Shown here: piece after piece, positions 52,303 through 60,972 of the stretch
Layout of the letters: each line of letters opens with the position of its first letter
Numbering within the stretch: the stretch's first letter is position 1
Assembly (NCBI GenBank): GCA_030168595.1
Contig: CP115556.1
Coordinates: 992,001-1,056,000 of the forward strand
Length of the DNA stretch: 64,000 nt
Origin: Methanomassiliicoccales archaeon LGM-DZ1
Lineage (GTDB): Archaea > Thermoplasmatota > Thermoplasmata > Methanomassiliicoccales > Methanomethylophilaceae
Reading direction: 5' to 3'
Notes under the pieces: model-generated
What the model saw: only the letters and a program-made list of their open reading frames with translations
What the model was told of the DNA's origin: nothing
The model's database searches: none
Translations under genes and position numbers: made by a program

Positions 52303-53330
52303 TGCCGGCAGGCGTATATCTGGTAAGCATCGCCGACGGTCACGTAGACGCACAGAGTTCCCGAGGCCCCGTTCTTGTCCAGCGTCCCGGAACCGCTCCC
52401 GTGCGTAGTGCCCGATTGAGAATCCAGGAGGACGCTGCACCAGCACAGGCCGGCAGAGGCGGCGGATGCAATGTCCTCCGCCTGGAAAAGCGAGACGCCG
52501 CCTGCGGCGATGCATATCTGCCCGGAGCCTTCCTTCACGAAGGTCAGGGTCCCCAGGCTGCCGGACATGTAGCCTGCCGTGAGGGATTCCATCCCTGTCC
52601 CGGACATGTCAGGGGCGTTCTGCAGGAGGTCGCCCTTCAGCTGCAGCTCCTTCCTGAACGGCCCTTCCGTATCCGCCGGAATGTCATCGGCGAGGTACTC
52701 CGCCGTCCCTGTGAAGAAGGCCCTCCCGCCGGCATATTCGTACCCGTCGCGGGTCATCACGTAATCGCCGGGGGCCGGCCCCACCCAATAGACGGTCCCG
52801 CCTGCCTCCATCCATTCCAGGGCCGTCCCGCCGGATGTCCCGTCATAAACGGTCATCGGGAACGCCCCGTAGACCATCACCAGGCCCTTGCCGGCGGCGG
52901 TCCCCTCCGAGATATCGGACGACAGCGCCTCGGCGAGGCCATCCATGTCCACGTATTCCGTATCGTCAATCCCGCAGATGCCCAGGGAGGTCCTGGTCTG
53001 TTCCAGATAGAACCCTGGCTCGTCCATGCGCGAGAGGAAGAAATCATTGCCGTCGCTGTACTGGGACGTGCGCCCTTCCTCCAGGAACAGATACACAGAG
53101 GTCACCGGGACGTAATCTCCGCAGGAGATCAGGGATGCCGCATACTCATGCGAACCGTTCACGGTCACGGAGTACTCAGCATATTCGCCTGCATCCGATG
53201 CCGAGGATCCGTACCCGTAGTCATCGGGAAGGTAGGCGTACGCCTCGCCGATGAAGATCACCGCGCAGACCGCGATGACGATGGCGGCCTCGGCCGCCCT
53301 CTTCCTGCTGAGATGCATGCTGATGTTCAT
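52293..53330 (-). CDS. Membrane-anchored exported protein, GATase-like fold (module 2)
   Basis: A 345-residue paralogue of the protein at 42499-43515. It has a signal anchor after a short basic start (LSRKRAAEAAIVIAVCAVIFIGEAYAY), then an extracellular domain with the shared core KGLVMVYGAFPMTVYDGTSGGTALEWMEAGGTVYWVGPAPG. Sequence identity outside the core is low. Its ATG overlaps the stop of the upstream glycosyltransferase by four bases. In module 1 the exported protein comes first, here second, but the pairing is the same. Confidence 0.6.
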   Translation of the reverse strand: MNISMHLSRKRAAEAAIVIAVCAVIFIGEAYAYLPDDYGYGSSASDAGEYAEYSVTVNGSHEYAASLISCGDYVPVTSVYLFLEEGRTSQYSDGNDFFLSRMDEPGFYLEQTRTSLGICGIDDTEYVDMDGLAEALSSDISEGTAAGKGLVMVYGAFPMTVYDGTSGGTALEWMEAGGTVYWVGPAPGDYVMTRDGYEYAGGRAFFTGTAEYLADDIPADTEGPFRKELQLKGDLLQNAPDMSGTGMESLTAGYMSGSLGTLTFVKEGSGQICIAAGGVSLFQAEDIASAASAGLCWCSVLLDSQSGTTHGSGSGTLDKNGASGTLCVYVTVGDAYQIYACRHQI

Positions 53331-54711
53331 CCCGGTATCCTCCCCAACGGGGCGCGCAGGCGCTCGATCAGCATGCCGGAACGGGTCCCGCGCCGCCCGA
53401 GAATATCGTACGCCGCCAGGACGATGAACAGCCACACGGCAACGGACCACATAAGTGCCAGCACTCCTTCGATCATATGCACAGGCAGGTCCTCGGCGAA
53501 GGACACCGACAGGGACGTGAAGGTATCGTAATCGATCAGCCCGTAATAGGCGCATGACAGGCACAGCAGGGTGAACCCTGCATGGACGAACGCCTCGGCG
53601 AACGAGAACAGACCCAGGCCCCAATAGGATGCGGAATATCCGCGGCAGTCGGGGGCCATCTCCATGCAGAGGATGATGAACCCGATGGCCGACGGGGCGT
53701 ACTGATATCCGCGGTTCAGCATCACAGCGACGGCGATGAGCAGGCCCGCGCAGAGGTACACTGCCCTGCCTGCTTCATCCCTGTCCATATGCCAGATGCG
53801 GCGCGCCGTCAGAACCATGAGTGCCAGCAGGAGCAGCCCGACGAGAATCTGACGGAGAGATGTCGCAGCCCCGTACAGGGAACCGAAGTCCGTGCCCTGC
53901 CTATCGGTCAGGAACACGAACGCGTCGTCGATCTGCCCGTTGGCAATCTGCGGCAGGATAAGAATGGCGGAGACAATCAATGCCCCGACTGCGGCAGACA
54001 CGGCCCCTCCGGCCCATTCCCTGCCGCGGACCGAGCGGAGATAAGCGACCAGGAGGAGGACGCAGACGGCCGGGAAGACCTTCAGCCAGATGGCGAAACC
54101 GAACACGATGCCGGCCAGCAGAGGCCTGTTCCTTCCGGCAAGAACGATGCACCCGAGGATCAGGGCCGTCGAGATGCAGTCGAACTGCCCCTGGATCGAG
54201 GACATGTAGATGGTTATGGGGCAGAAGCACCAGAGCGCAATGGCGCGGAGCGCACGGGACATGTCTCCCGTCCTGCCGAGGACGATGCGGTACAGCATCC
54301 ATCCGACGGCGACGTCGATGACGTCCAGGGGGAACTTGATGGCCATGTTCATCTCGGGGGAAATGACGAACGGCCGGTAGCTCCTGACCCCTTCCAGGGG
54401 CAGAAGGCCTTCGAAGTAATCTCCGAAAAGCGGCACAGCCCCGACCGCCTGGATCATCATGTCAAGGAAGGAAAGGAGGTACCCCCAGACTGGAGTGTAA
54501 TAGTTCCCCATGACCCCTAGATGTCGTTCCCGCTCTCGACGGACGCCATTATCCTCGGCCATGCGGACGAATCGCCCATGTGGGTAAGGGAGACTGTGCA
54601 GACAAAGCGAACAGCGAGCGCAATGATCACGATCGATGCTAGCTTCTGCTTCGCCGAGAACTCAGACCATCTGCCCATGAGGCTTATCAATGGCGGCTGA
54701 TGAATGCTCAT
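53327..54711 (-). pseudogene. Multi-pass membrane glycosyltransferase, GT87-like (module 2), broken by a one-base frameshift
   Basis: The N-terminus (64 residues, ATG 54711) ends at a TAG (54517-54519). The remainder, in another frame, resumes with GVMGNYYTPVWGYLLSF and runs to 53327. The module 1 homologue reads NGLYGLDGYFYTPVWGY at this point, so the broken codon was a Tyr (TA-) that lost its third base, turning TA-GGG into TAG-GG. Otherwise the protein is complete, with about 11 helices, GQFDCISTALILG and the family segment FAIWLKVFPAVCVL. Either a recent inactivation or a sequencing error. Confidence 0.75.
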
Positions 54712-54900
54712 ATGAAATACGTTACGTCTGTTACCGAAACGAATAATATTACAAATTCCGAAATTGTTTTAATTTATTGCGGATTTGATTGCAGGTCCAG
54801 CGACGTATCTGCATCCTAATGGAAAAGCCCATGATCTGTCCGCGGAGGGTGCTCCCGCTAAATACTGTGCACAGCATCAGTGACGCAGGCAGGGGCGGCC

Positions 54901-55512
54901 ATGAACATCGGGCAGAGCATCTACGACCTCTTCGGAGGGAACGGCGAGATCGGAATCTTGATCTGCATATTCCTGATCTTCCTGCTGGATGCTCTTGTCA
55001 TCCCTACGCTCCCGGAGCTCTTCTTCGTTATCGGATTCATGGCCGGTACAGAGTACACTGATGTCCCAATCCTGTTCGGATGCGAGCTCATAGCGGTGGC
55101 GGCGGCAGCCGAGCTGGTCGGCATATTCTCACTCTACTATGTCGTGAAGCACATCCGCATTCCGAAGAAGGTCGAGAAGGCCGTGGGGGCTTACACTGAC
55201 TTCCTGGTCCTCGGCGACGAGCGTCTCCTGCTGCTGAACAGGGTGGCACCCATGATCCCGTTCGCCGGAGCGTTCATCTCCATCATGAAATGGAACCCTG
55301 CGAAATGCGCTTTCTACATCGTCCTCGGATGCGTCCTCAAGTTCGGAGTCATAATGCTGCTGAGCGACTTCTTCTACGGGTTCTTCGACAGCGGAAAGGC
55401 CCAGAGCTTCACGCTGATTATGATATTCACGGTCATAGGAGCAAGCATAGCCCTATCGCTGTACCTCAAAAAGAGGAACGGGATAGGCATCGGCAAAGAC
55501 CCAGACGCCTGA
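54901..55512 (+). CDS. VTT/DedA-like small membrane protein
   Basis: A 203-residue protein with four to five hydrophobic segments. The stretch DERLLLLNRVAPMIPFAGAFISIMKWNPAKCAFYIVLG resembles the conserved N-R-x-x-P-x-x-x-x-F/G-x-x motif of the DedA/VTT family, implicated in lipid or lipid-carrier transport (undecaprenyl-phosphate recycling in bacteria). The ATG at 54901 is preceded by GGGGCGG; a start seven codons earlier is possible. The AT-rich gap before it (54712-54900) holds divergent promoters and nothing else I can see. Confidence 0.6.
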   Translation: MNIGQSIYDLFGGNGEIGILICIFLIFLLDALVIPTLPELFFVIGFMAGTEYTDVPILFGCELIAVAAAAELVGIFSLYYVVKHIRIPKKVEKAVGAYTDFLVLGDERLLLLNRVAPMIPFAGAFISIMKWNPAKCAFYIVLGCVLKFGVIMLLSDFFYGFFDSGKAQSFTLIMIFTVIGASIALSLYLKKRNGIGIGKDPDA

Positions 55513-55538
55513 AGCAAAGGGATCCGGGGCTGAGCGAC

Positions 55539-55549
55539 CCTATAAATAA
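55539..55549 (+). promoter_or_regulatory. TATA box, leaderless promoter of the amber-containing GT2 gene
   Basis: CCTATAAATAA, centred about 25 bases before the ATG at 55569. Confidence 0.5.
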
Positions 55550-55568
55550 ATGCGGAAATTAGGGGTCG

Positions 55569-56369
55569 ATGGGGATATCTTTGGCAGGATCGTGCACAGT
55601 AGTCATCCCGACATACAACGAGAAAGGGAACGTCGTGAAGATGGCAGAGGCCATCAGGAAGGCGTATCCGGAATTCAAGATCCTGTTCATGGATGACAAC
55701 TCCGATGACGGCACCATAGATCTGGTCAGGGGCCTGAACGACCCCCTGACCGAGATCCGGCCCAGGAAATAGCCCAGAGGGCTTGCGGCCTCGGTAATGG
55801 AGGGGTTCTATCTCGCCGACACCGATTACGCCCTCTGCATGGACTGCGATTTCCAGCATCCCGTAGAGGTCCTGAAGGACATCGTCAGCGAGATGGACAA
55901 AGGCGCGGACCTCTGTGTCGGAGTGAGGAACAGCAGGATGTCCATGGGATTCGTCCGTGCGTTCGGTTCCGAGGCCGTGGAGGCCTTCTGCAAGATCTTC
56001 TTCCGCATCCACGGGAAGCAGACGACCAAGGACATGATGTCCGGCCTGTTCGCTGTCCGCTGCAGCGAGTTCCATGATGTCATCGCAGGATGCTGGGACA
56101 AGTTCGAGTACAGGGGCTGGAAGGTTCTCATGGACCTCATGAAGTACGAGACCCACGACGTGAAGGTCGCCTATGTCAGGTATGATTTCGGCAAGCGGGC
56201 CGAGGGAGATTCGCACCTGAACCCCAAGGTCGCGGTCATGACCCTGCATCAGCTGTGGGGCTTCGGGAAATGGTGCTCGCGCATCCTCGCCAGGCTGTAC
56301 CGCATCGATTATTACGAGATGTACCCGGACGAGGCCAAAGAGAAGAAGAAGACCGGCAAGAAAAAGTGA
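55569..56369 (+). CDS. GT2 (DPM1-like) glycosyltransferase with in-frame TAG (pyrrolysine candidate or nonsense mutation)
   Basis: One reading frame of 266 codons is interrupted only by TAG at 55770-55772 (codon 68). Before it: CTVVIPTYNEKGNVVKMAEAI and LFMDDNSDDGTI. After it, in the same frame: RGLAASVMEGF, CMDCDFQHPVEVL (the metal-site Asp) and DMMSGLFAVR. These are the consecutive motifs of dolichol-phosphate-mannose synthase-type enzymes, so TAG lies inside one domain, between RPRK and PRGLA. In Methanomassiliicoccales TAG can be read as pyrrolysine. The C-terminus is Lys-rich, with no membrane anchor. Leaderless. Confidence 0.7.
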
Positions 56370-56429
56370 TTTTCTCTTTCCCAGAAAACTTTCCGCAGTT
56401 CCCTGCAGGGATCCCGCATATCCCAATTA

Positions 56430-56459
56430 TCGAAAAATAACGGAGGGCATGAGCCCTCC
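56430..56459 (-). terminator. Hairpin terminator after ilvE
   Basis: GGAGGGC (56442-56448) and GCCCTCC (56453-56459) pair perfectly around loop ATGA. On the minus strand a run TTATTTTTC follows. It ends the heptose-ACT-IlvE gene string. Confidence 0.55.
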
Positions 56460-56469
56460 TTCTGAAGTT

Positions 56470-57396
56470 TCAGTTCACGTAGTCGAGCCAGGCGTCGTAC
56501 TTGGGGTCCCTGCCGTTCGCGATGTCGCTGAACTTGGCATGGATCTTCTGGGAGACCTCTCCGGGCTTCCCGTCCCCGACGGTGCGTCCGTCGATGCTGG
56601 TGACGGGGGCGACCTCGGCCGCGGTCCCGGTGAGCCAGACCTCGTCGGCGGTGGTCAGCTGGAACCTGGTGACAGGGCACTCGCAGACCTCGTAGCCGAG
56701 GTCCTTGGCAATTTGGATGATGGACGCGCGGGTGACTCCCTGGAGGATGCCCTCGGCCGCGGACGGGGTGTAGACCTTGCCGAACTTGTACATGAAGATG
56801 TTCTCGCCGGTGCACTCGGCAACGTGCCCCTGCCTGTTCAGCATGACGGCCTCGTTGGCGCCCTGGCGGATGGCCTCCCTCTTGGCGAGGCAGCTGGCGA
56901 CGTAGGACCCGTTGACCTTGGCTCCCGCCGGGCCGCAGAGGTAGTCGGGCCTCTGCCACGAAGAGGTGATCAGCTTGATGCCGGCGTCGGCGTTCTTGCC
57001 GAGGTAGGCGCCCATGTTGATGCAGGTGATGGCGAACGAAGCGGGGACGCCGACGGGGTTCAGGCCGACCTCCTCTCCGGAGAGGAAGACGCAGGGCTTG
57101 ACGTAGTCGACGTTCTTGTTGGCGCGGACGGCCTCCTTGATGGCGTCCATGACCATCTGGTAGGTGTACTCCTTCCCCTCGAAGACGAGGTCGATGCCCA
57201 TGAGCTTGCAGCCGTCGACCAGCCTCCTGGCGTGGTCCTTGAGCCTGAAGATGGCGGGGCCCTTGGGGGTGTTGTAGACCCTGATGCCCTCGAAGACGCC
57301 GGTACCGTAGTTGAGGGCATGGGCGAGGACGTGGACCTTGGCATCCGCCCACTTGACAAGCTTTCCGTTCATCCAGATGTATTCGCATTTTTCCAT
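56470..57396 (-). CDS. ilvE: Branched-chain amino acid aminotransferase
   Basis: A 308-residue fold-type IV PLP enzyme. It has HALNYGTGVFEGIRVY near residue 27, KVNGSYVASCLAKREA near residue 150, whose second Lys is the expected PLP ligand, and ECTGENIF near residue 187. It makes valine, leucine and isoleucine from their keto acids. GAGGG sits nine bases upstream of the ATG, 24 bases after the ACT-domain gene. Confidence 0.94.
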   Translation of the reverse strand: MEKCEYIWMNGKLVKWADAKVHVLAHALNYGTGVFEGIRVYNTPKGPAIFRLKDHARRLVDGCKLMGIDLVFEGKEYTYQMVMDAIKEAVRANKNVDYVKPCVFLSGEEVGLNPVGVPASFAITCINMGAYLGKNADAGIKLITSSWQRPDYLCGPAGAKVNGSYVASCLAKREAIRQGANEAVMLNRQGHVAECTGENIFMYKFGKVYTPSAAEGILQGVTRASIIQIAKDLGYEVCECPVTRFQLTTADEVWLTGTAAEVAPVTSIDGRTVGDGKPGEVSQKIHAKFSDIANGRDPKYDAWLDYVN

Positions 57397-57420
57397 AGGA
57401 TTCCCTCAGTGACACACATT

Positions 57421-57783
57421 TCAGAGCGCGTTCAGGGCCTTGACGTACTTGTCAGGCTCGGAGCGCGCGATGATCTCCTCGACCTGGTCCGACCCGCCGA
57501 CGACGCCGACGTTCCCGTTGGAAGTGGAGATCAGCGCGTAGGCCGACTGCCCCTCCTCGGGGACGAGCTCGCAGCCGTAGACGTCCTGGAGCTTCTGGAG
57601 CCTTCCCATGGCCAGCTCGGCCTCGCCCCTGTCGATGACGGACAGGACCATCCTGGACTTGCCGGGGACCTCGCATTTCCCGACCACGATCGTCTCGACG
57701 TTGATCTTGTTGCGGGTGAACTCGCCCATGACTCTCTGCATGACGCCGAACTCGTTCTTGACGATCAGGGATATGACATACAT
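57421..57783 (-). CDS. ACT-domain protein (IlvH-like)
   Basis: A 120-residue protein whose first half is an ACT domain (YVISLIVKNEFGVMQRVMGEFTRNKINVETIVVG), as in the regulatory subunit of acetolactate synthase. It is shorter than IlvH and lacks its C-terminal domain. Its place next to ilvE supports regulation of branched-chain amino acid synthesis. I chose ATG 57783; a TTG three codons earlier is the alternative. Confidence 0.75.
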   Translation of the reverse strand: MYVISLIVKNEFGVMQRVMGEFTRNKINVETIVVGKCEVPGKSRMVLSVIDRGEAELAMGRLQKLQDVYGCELVPEEGQSAYALISTSNGNVGVVGGSDQVEEIIARSEPDKYVKALNAL

Positions 57784-57803
57784 GTGGGTCAACCTGCGGC
57801 GGA

Positions 57804-58904
57804 TTAAGGCATCGTCCTATTTACTATGTGCGCGCGATTAATCGCGTTATCTGTTCGGTGCCGTCCGCCGACGTTCCCCAGGATCTCGTCCGCGGCATCG
57901 GCGAAGGTGAAAGTGCCAGATACGCGGATGCAGCGCATCCCGAGCCTCCTGCCGAACTCCATGTCCCCGTCGCTGTCCCCGACCATCCAGCACTTGGACG
58001 GATCGAGGCCGAGGTCCGAAACGGCCCGCAGGCCCATCCCGGTCGCCGGCTTGCGGCAGGAGCAGTTCTCGTCAGGGCGGTGGGGGCAGAAGTAGACCGC
58101 ATCGATGCGGCCGCCCGACGATTCCGATATCTGCCTCATGAGCTCGGCGTTCACCGCTTCCATGTCCTCGACGGTGAACATGCCGCGCCCGATGCCGGAT
58201 TGGTTGGTCACCATCACTACGGGGAGGCCGGCGTCGTTGAGCCTCCTCACCGCGGCCGGAACCCACGGATAGACGTGCATCTTCGCCGGGTCGCCGTTGT
58301 GGGGGACGTCCGGGCAGAGGGTGTCGTCCCTGTCTACGAGGACCGCCGCTCGCCCGAACATCTTCTTCTCGACGATCCCGCACATGATGTGGCAGGCGGC
58401 CAGGTAGCCTTCCTGGATATGCGCCGTGTCGGTGCTGGGTATGATGACCGCTACGTCGGCGATGTCCTTGAGCTTCCCGCCGGGGCCGGTGAAGGAGAGG
58501 GTCCTGCTGCCGAGCTCCTTGGCCCTCTCGAGGGCGAGGATGACGTTCTTCGAGTTGCCGGACGTCGACATGCCGACGACGGCGTCGCCGGGCCTGGCGA
58601 ACGCCTCGACCTGCCTCTTGAAGACGATGTCGTAGCTGTAGTCGTTGCCGATCGCGGTGACCGGTGCGATGTTGGACAGGCATACCCCCGCCATGGCAGG
58701 GCGCTCCATCTTGTACCTGCCGGACAGCTCAGCGGCGATGTGCTGGGCATCGGCGGAGGACCCGCCGTTGCCCATGAAGATCGCCTGGCCCTTGCCTTTC
58801 AGCGCTTCGTAGACCAGCTCCGCCGCGGCCTCGATCTGCCTTGGGTCTATGCCCAGGATGGCCTCGGAGCTCTTCCTCAGCTCTTCGACGATACCGTCAG
58901 TCAT
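57804..58904 (-). CDS. Fused sedoheptulose-7-phosphate isomerase (GmhA) and heptose-1,7-bisphosphate phosphatase (GmhB)
   Basis: A 366-residue two-domain protein. Residues 1-185 are a GmhA-type SIS domain (FMGNGGSSADAQHIAAELSGRY; SGNSKNVILAL). Residues 186-366 are a GmhB-type HAD phosphatase with D-x-D-x-T (VLVDRDDTL), the GmhB zinc loop (CPHRPDENCSCRKP) and motif IV VGDSDGDMEFG. The two catalyse the first and third steps of nucleotide-heptose synthesis and are usually separate. The ATG overlaps the heptose kinase gene by eight bases. Confidence 0.92.
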   Translation of the reverse strand: MTDGIVEELRKSSEAILGIDPRQIEAAAELVYEALKGKGQAIFMGNGGSSADAQHIAAELSGRYKMERPAMAGVCLSNIAPVTAIGNDYSYDIVFKRQVEAFARPGDAVVGMSTSGNSKNVILALERAKELGSRTLSFTGPGGKLKDIADVAVIIPSTDTAHIQEGYLAACHIMCGIVEKKMFGRAAVLVDRDDTLCPDVPHNGDPAKMHVYPWVPAAVRRLNDAGLPVVMVTNQSGIGRGMFTVEDMEAVNAELMRQISESSGGRIDAVYFCPHRPDENCSCRKPATGMGLRAVSDLGLDPSKCWMVGDSDGDMEFGRRLGMRCIRVSGTFTFADAADEILGNVGGRHRTDNAINRAHIVNRTMP

Positions 58905-59910
58905 ATCTGCTTCTCCATGAGATCACGCCCTCGGGCTCGAACTGGAAGTCGGTGACATCGGCGCCCGCCTTGGCAAGGGCCTTCGATACCTGGGGCTTCT
59001 TATCGTACTTCGTGACGAAGTACATGAACCCTCCTCCTCCGGCTCCCGAGACCTTCCCGCCGATGGCCCCCGCTTTGATGGCAGTGTCATAGAGGCTGTC
59101 GATCTCCGGGTTGGAGACCTTGTCGGAGAACATCTTCTTGTACTGCCAGGACTCGCCGAGGAGATTGCCCACCTCGTCGATGTCGCCGTGCCTGAGCGCG
59201 GAGCGCATCCTTATGGCGATGTCCTTGGCCTTGTCTAAGGCCGCGTCGTTCTTGCCCTCTTTGTACGATTTGATCTGGGTATCGATGACTGCGGCGGAAT
59301 CGTGGGTCATGCCGGTGAAGCACATGACCGAACGGCACTGGAGCTCGTAGATTATGTCCTGCGGGATCTTGGCGGGGAGGACCGCCACCCCTCCGCTGTC
59401 GAACCTCAGGGAGTTGAAGCCGCCGAAGACTGCCGCGTACTGGTCCTGCTTGCCCCCTTTGAGGCCTATGACCTCTCTCTCCAGGTGGTATGCCAGGGCC
59501 GCCATCTCGAGCTTGGACATGTCGACGTCCCGCCAGTTGGCGATGGCCCCGATCATCGAGACAATCATGGTCGACGACCCTCCTAGACCGGACCCGGCGG
59601 GGACGTCGGAACGGATGCTCATGTCGAACCCTTCGGTCACGCCGAAATGGTTGGTCACGGCCTTGATAAGGTCCATGTTCCCGTCCAGAGGGAGCGGTCC
59701 GTCGCCGAGGGGGGCCTTGTAGCGGCCGTAGTACTCGGAGTTGACCGTCATGGTGTTGTCCTTCCTCGGCTTCAGCGTGCTGTACGCATACTTGTTGATG
59801 GTGGTGTTGAAGACGTAGCCTCCCTTCTCCGAGGCATAGGGCTCAACATCGGTCCCGCCTCCAGCCAGGCCTATCCTGAGGGGCGCCCTGGACCTGATGA
59901 TCTCTACCAT
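58897..59910 (-). CDS. GHMP kinase, D-glycero-D-manno-heptose 7-phosphate kinase (HddA-like)
   Basis: A 337-residue GHMP-family sugar kinase: APLRIGLAGGGTDVEPYASEKGG at the start, the ATP loop DVPAGSGLGGSSTM near residue 105 and GKVSGAGGGGFMYF near the end. This N-terminus is typical of HddA, which makes heptose-1,7-bisphosphate. The immediate linkage to GmhA/GmhB and to a nucleotidyltransferase makes the assignment strong. It starts one base before the end of the next upstream gene. Confidence 0.9.
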   Translation of the reverse strand: MVEIIRSRAPLRIGLAGGGTDVEPYASEKGGYVFNTTINKYAYSTLKPRKDNTMTVNSEYYGRYKAPLGDGPLPLDGNMDLIKAVTNHFGVTEGFDMSIRSDVPAGSGLGGSSTMIVSMIGAIANWRDVDMSKLEMAALAYHLEREVIGLKGGKQDQYAAVFGGFNSLRFDSGGVAVLPAKIPQDIIYELQCRSVMCFTGMTHDSAAVIDTQIKSYKEGKNDAALDKAKDIAIRMRSALRHGDIDEVGNLLGESWQYKKMFSDKVSNPEIDSLYDTAIKAGAIGGKVSGAGGGGFMYFVTKYDKKPQVSKALAKAGADVTDFQFEPEGVISWRSRYD

Positions 59911-60942
59911 TCACTCCGACCGTCCTGTGACTTTCTCGTTCTCTCCGACCACAGTGCCGTCGCCGAGGACGGCGTCGGTGACGACGCAGCCCCGGCCGAG
60001 GGTGCAGCCCTCGCCGATGACGGAACGCTCGATATGCGCCCCGTCAGCGCGGCAACCTTTCATCAGCAATGTGCCAGATATGTACGAATCGTTGATAGTG
60101 CATCCCTTGCTTATAACAGATTCGCAGACTTCCGAACGTCTTAGGAAGGCATCATCGCCTATATAGAACCTGCCGGAGATCTTCGATCCGCTCACCCTGC
60201 TCTCCCACCCCGGCGCCGGATGCACCCTGCCGGCCATCTCGAGGTTCATCCTTATGAGGTCGGCCGGGACGCCGATGTCGGTCCACGGGCCCGGGGAGAC
60301 GTAACCTGTCAGGCGCTCGCCGTGCGAGAGCAGGAGGGGGAACAGGTCCTTGGAAAAATCGAAGAACGTGCGCGGCGGGACGTACCCCAGCACCCGGCGC
60401 TGGGCGATGTACACCCCGGTGTTCACCAGGTCGGAGATCTCCTCCCCCGGGCGGGGCTTGTCCTGGAACTCCGCGATCCTCCCGTCGGCGTCCGTGCGGA
60501 CGACCCCGTACCTGCTCGGATCGCTGACCTTGGAGAGGGACACCGTCGCCGCCGCGCCTGATGAGAAATGCGCATCCTCCATAGCGAGGATGTCGACCGA
60601 GGTCAGCGTATCCCCGTTGGCAGCGGCGAAGACCGGGTCCAGGCGGTCCTCCAGCAGTTTCAGCGCCCCTCCGGTGCCCATGGGCGACTCTTCATCGGAA
60701 TAGGTCAGCTCCACGCCCATGTCGGACCCGTCCCCGACGGCCGCCGCCAGCAGGTCGGACTTGTAGCCGCAGGCCATTATGACCTCGCGCACGCCGGCAG
60801 AGGCCAGGGAACCGATGAGGTACTTTATGAAGGGCCTGTCGAGGATCGGCATGGCAGGCTTGGGGCGTGTGAGCGTCAGCGGCAGGAGGCGCGTCCCCTT
60901 CCCTCCGACGAGGACGACGGCCTGCTTCACTCTCGGGGCCAT
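59911..60942 (-). CDS. Sugar-phosphate nucleotidyltransferase with left-handed beta-helix (HddC-like)
   Basis: A 343-residue enzyme: an N-terminal NTP-transferase domain (VVLVGGKGTRLLPLTLTRPKPAMPILD) and a C-terminal hexapeptide-repeat beta-helix (about residues 250-335), a longer layout than classical HddC. By position it should add GMP to heptose-1-phosphate, giving GDP-D-glycero-alpha-D-manno-heptose; a mannose-1-phosphate guanylyltransferase role is the alternative. First of three tightly packed heptose genes. Confidence 0.82.
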   Translation of the reverse strand: MAPRVKQAVVLVGGKGTRLLPLTLTRPKPAMPILDRPFIKYLIGSLASAGVREVIMACGYKSDLLAAAVGDGSDMGVELTYSDEESPMGTGGALKLLEDRLDPVFAAANGDTLTSVDILAMEDAHFSSGAAATVSLSKVSDPSRYGVVRTDADGRIAEFQDKPRPGEEISDLVNTGVYIAQRRVLGYVPPRTFFDFSKDLFPLLLSHGERLTGYVSPGPWTDIGVPADLIRMNLEMAGRVHPAPGWESRVSGSKISGRFYIGDDAFLRRSEVCESVISKGCTINDSYISGTLLMKGCRADGAHIERSVIGEGCTLGRGCVVTDAVLGDGTVVGENEKVTGRSE

Positions 60943-60972
60943 GGTTTGCGATGCTCCAGCCCGTATTAATAT

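Noticed and set aside
54517-54711. Pyrrolysine at the TAG ending the N-terminal part of the module 2 glycosyltransferase
   Set aside because: Reading through TAG in the same frame gives non-homologous sequence; the homologous continuation is in another frame, so this is a frameshift, not a recoded amber codon.
56449-57807. 452-codon + strand frame opposite ilvE and the ACT gene
   Set aside because: Asp/Gly/Val-rich antisense translation; both genes on the minus strand are certain.
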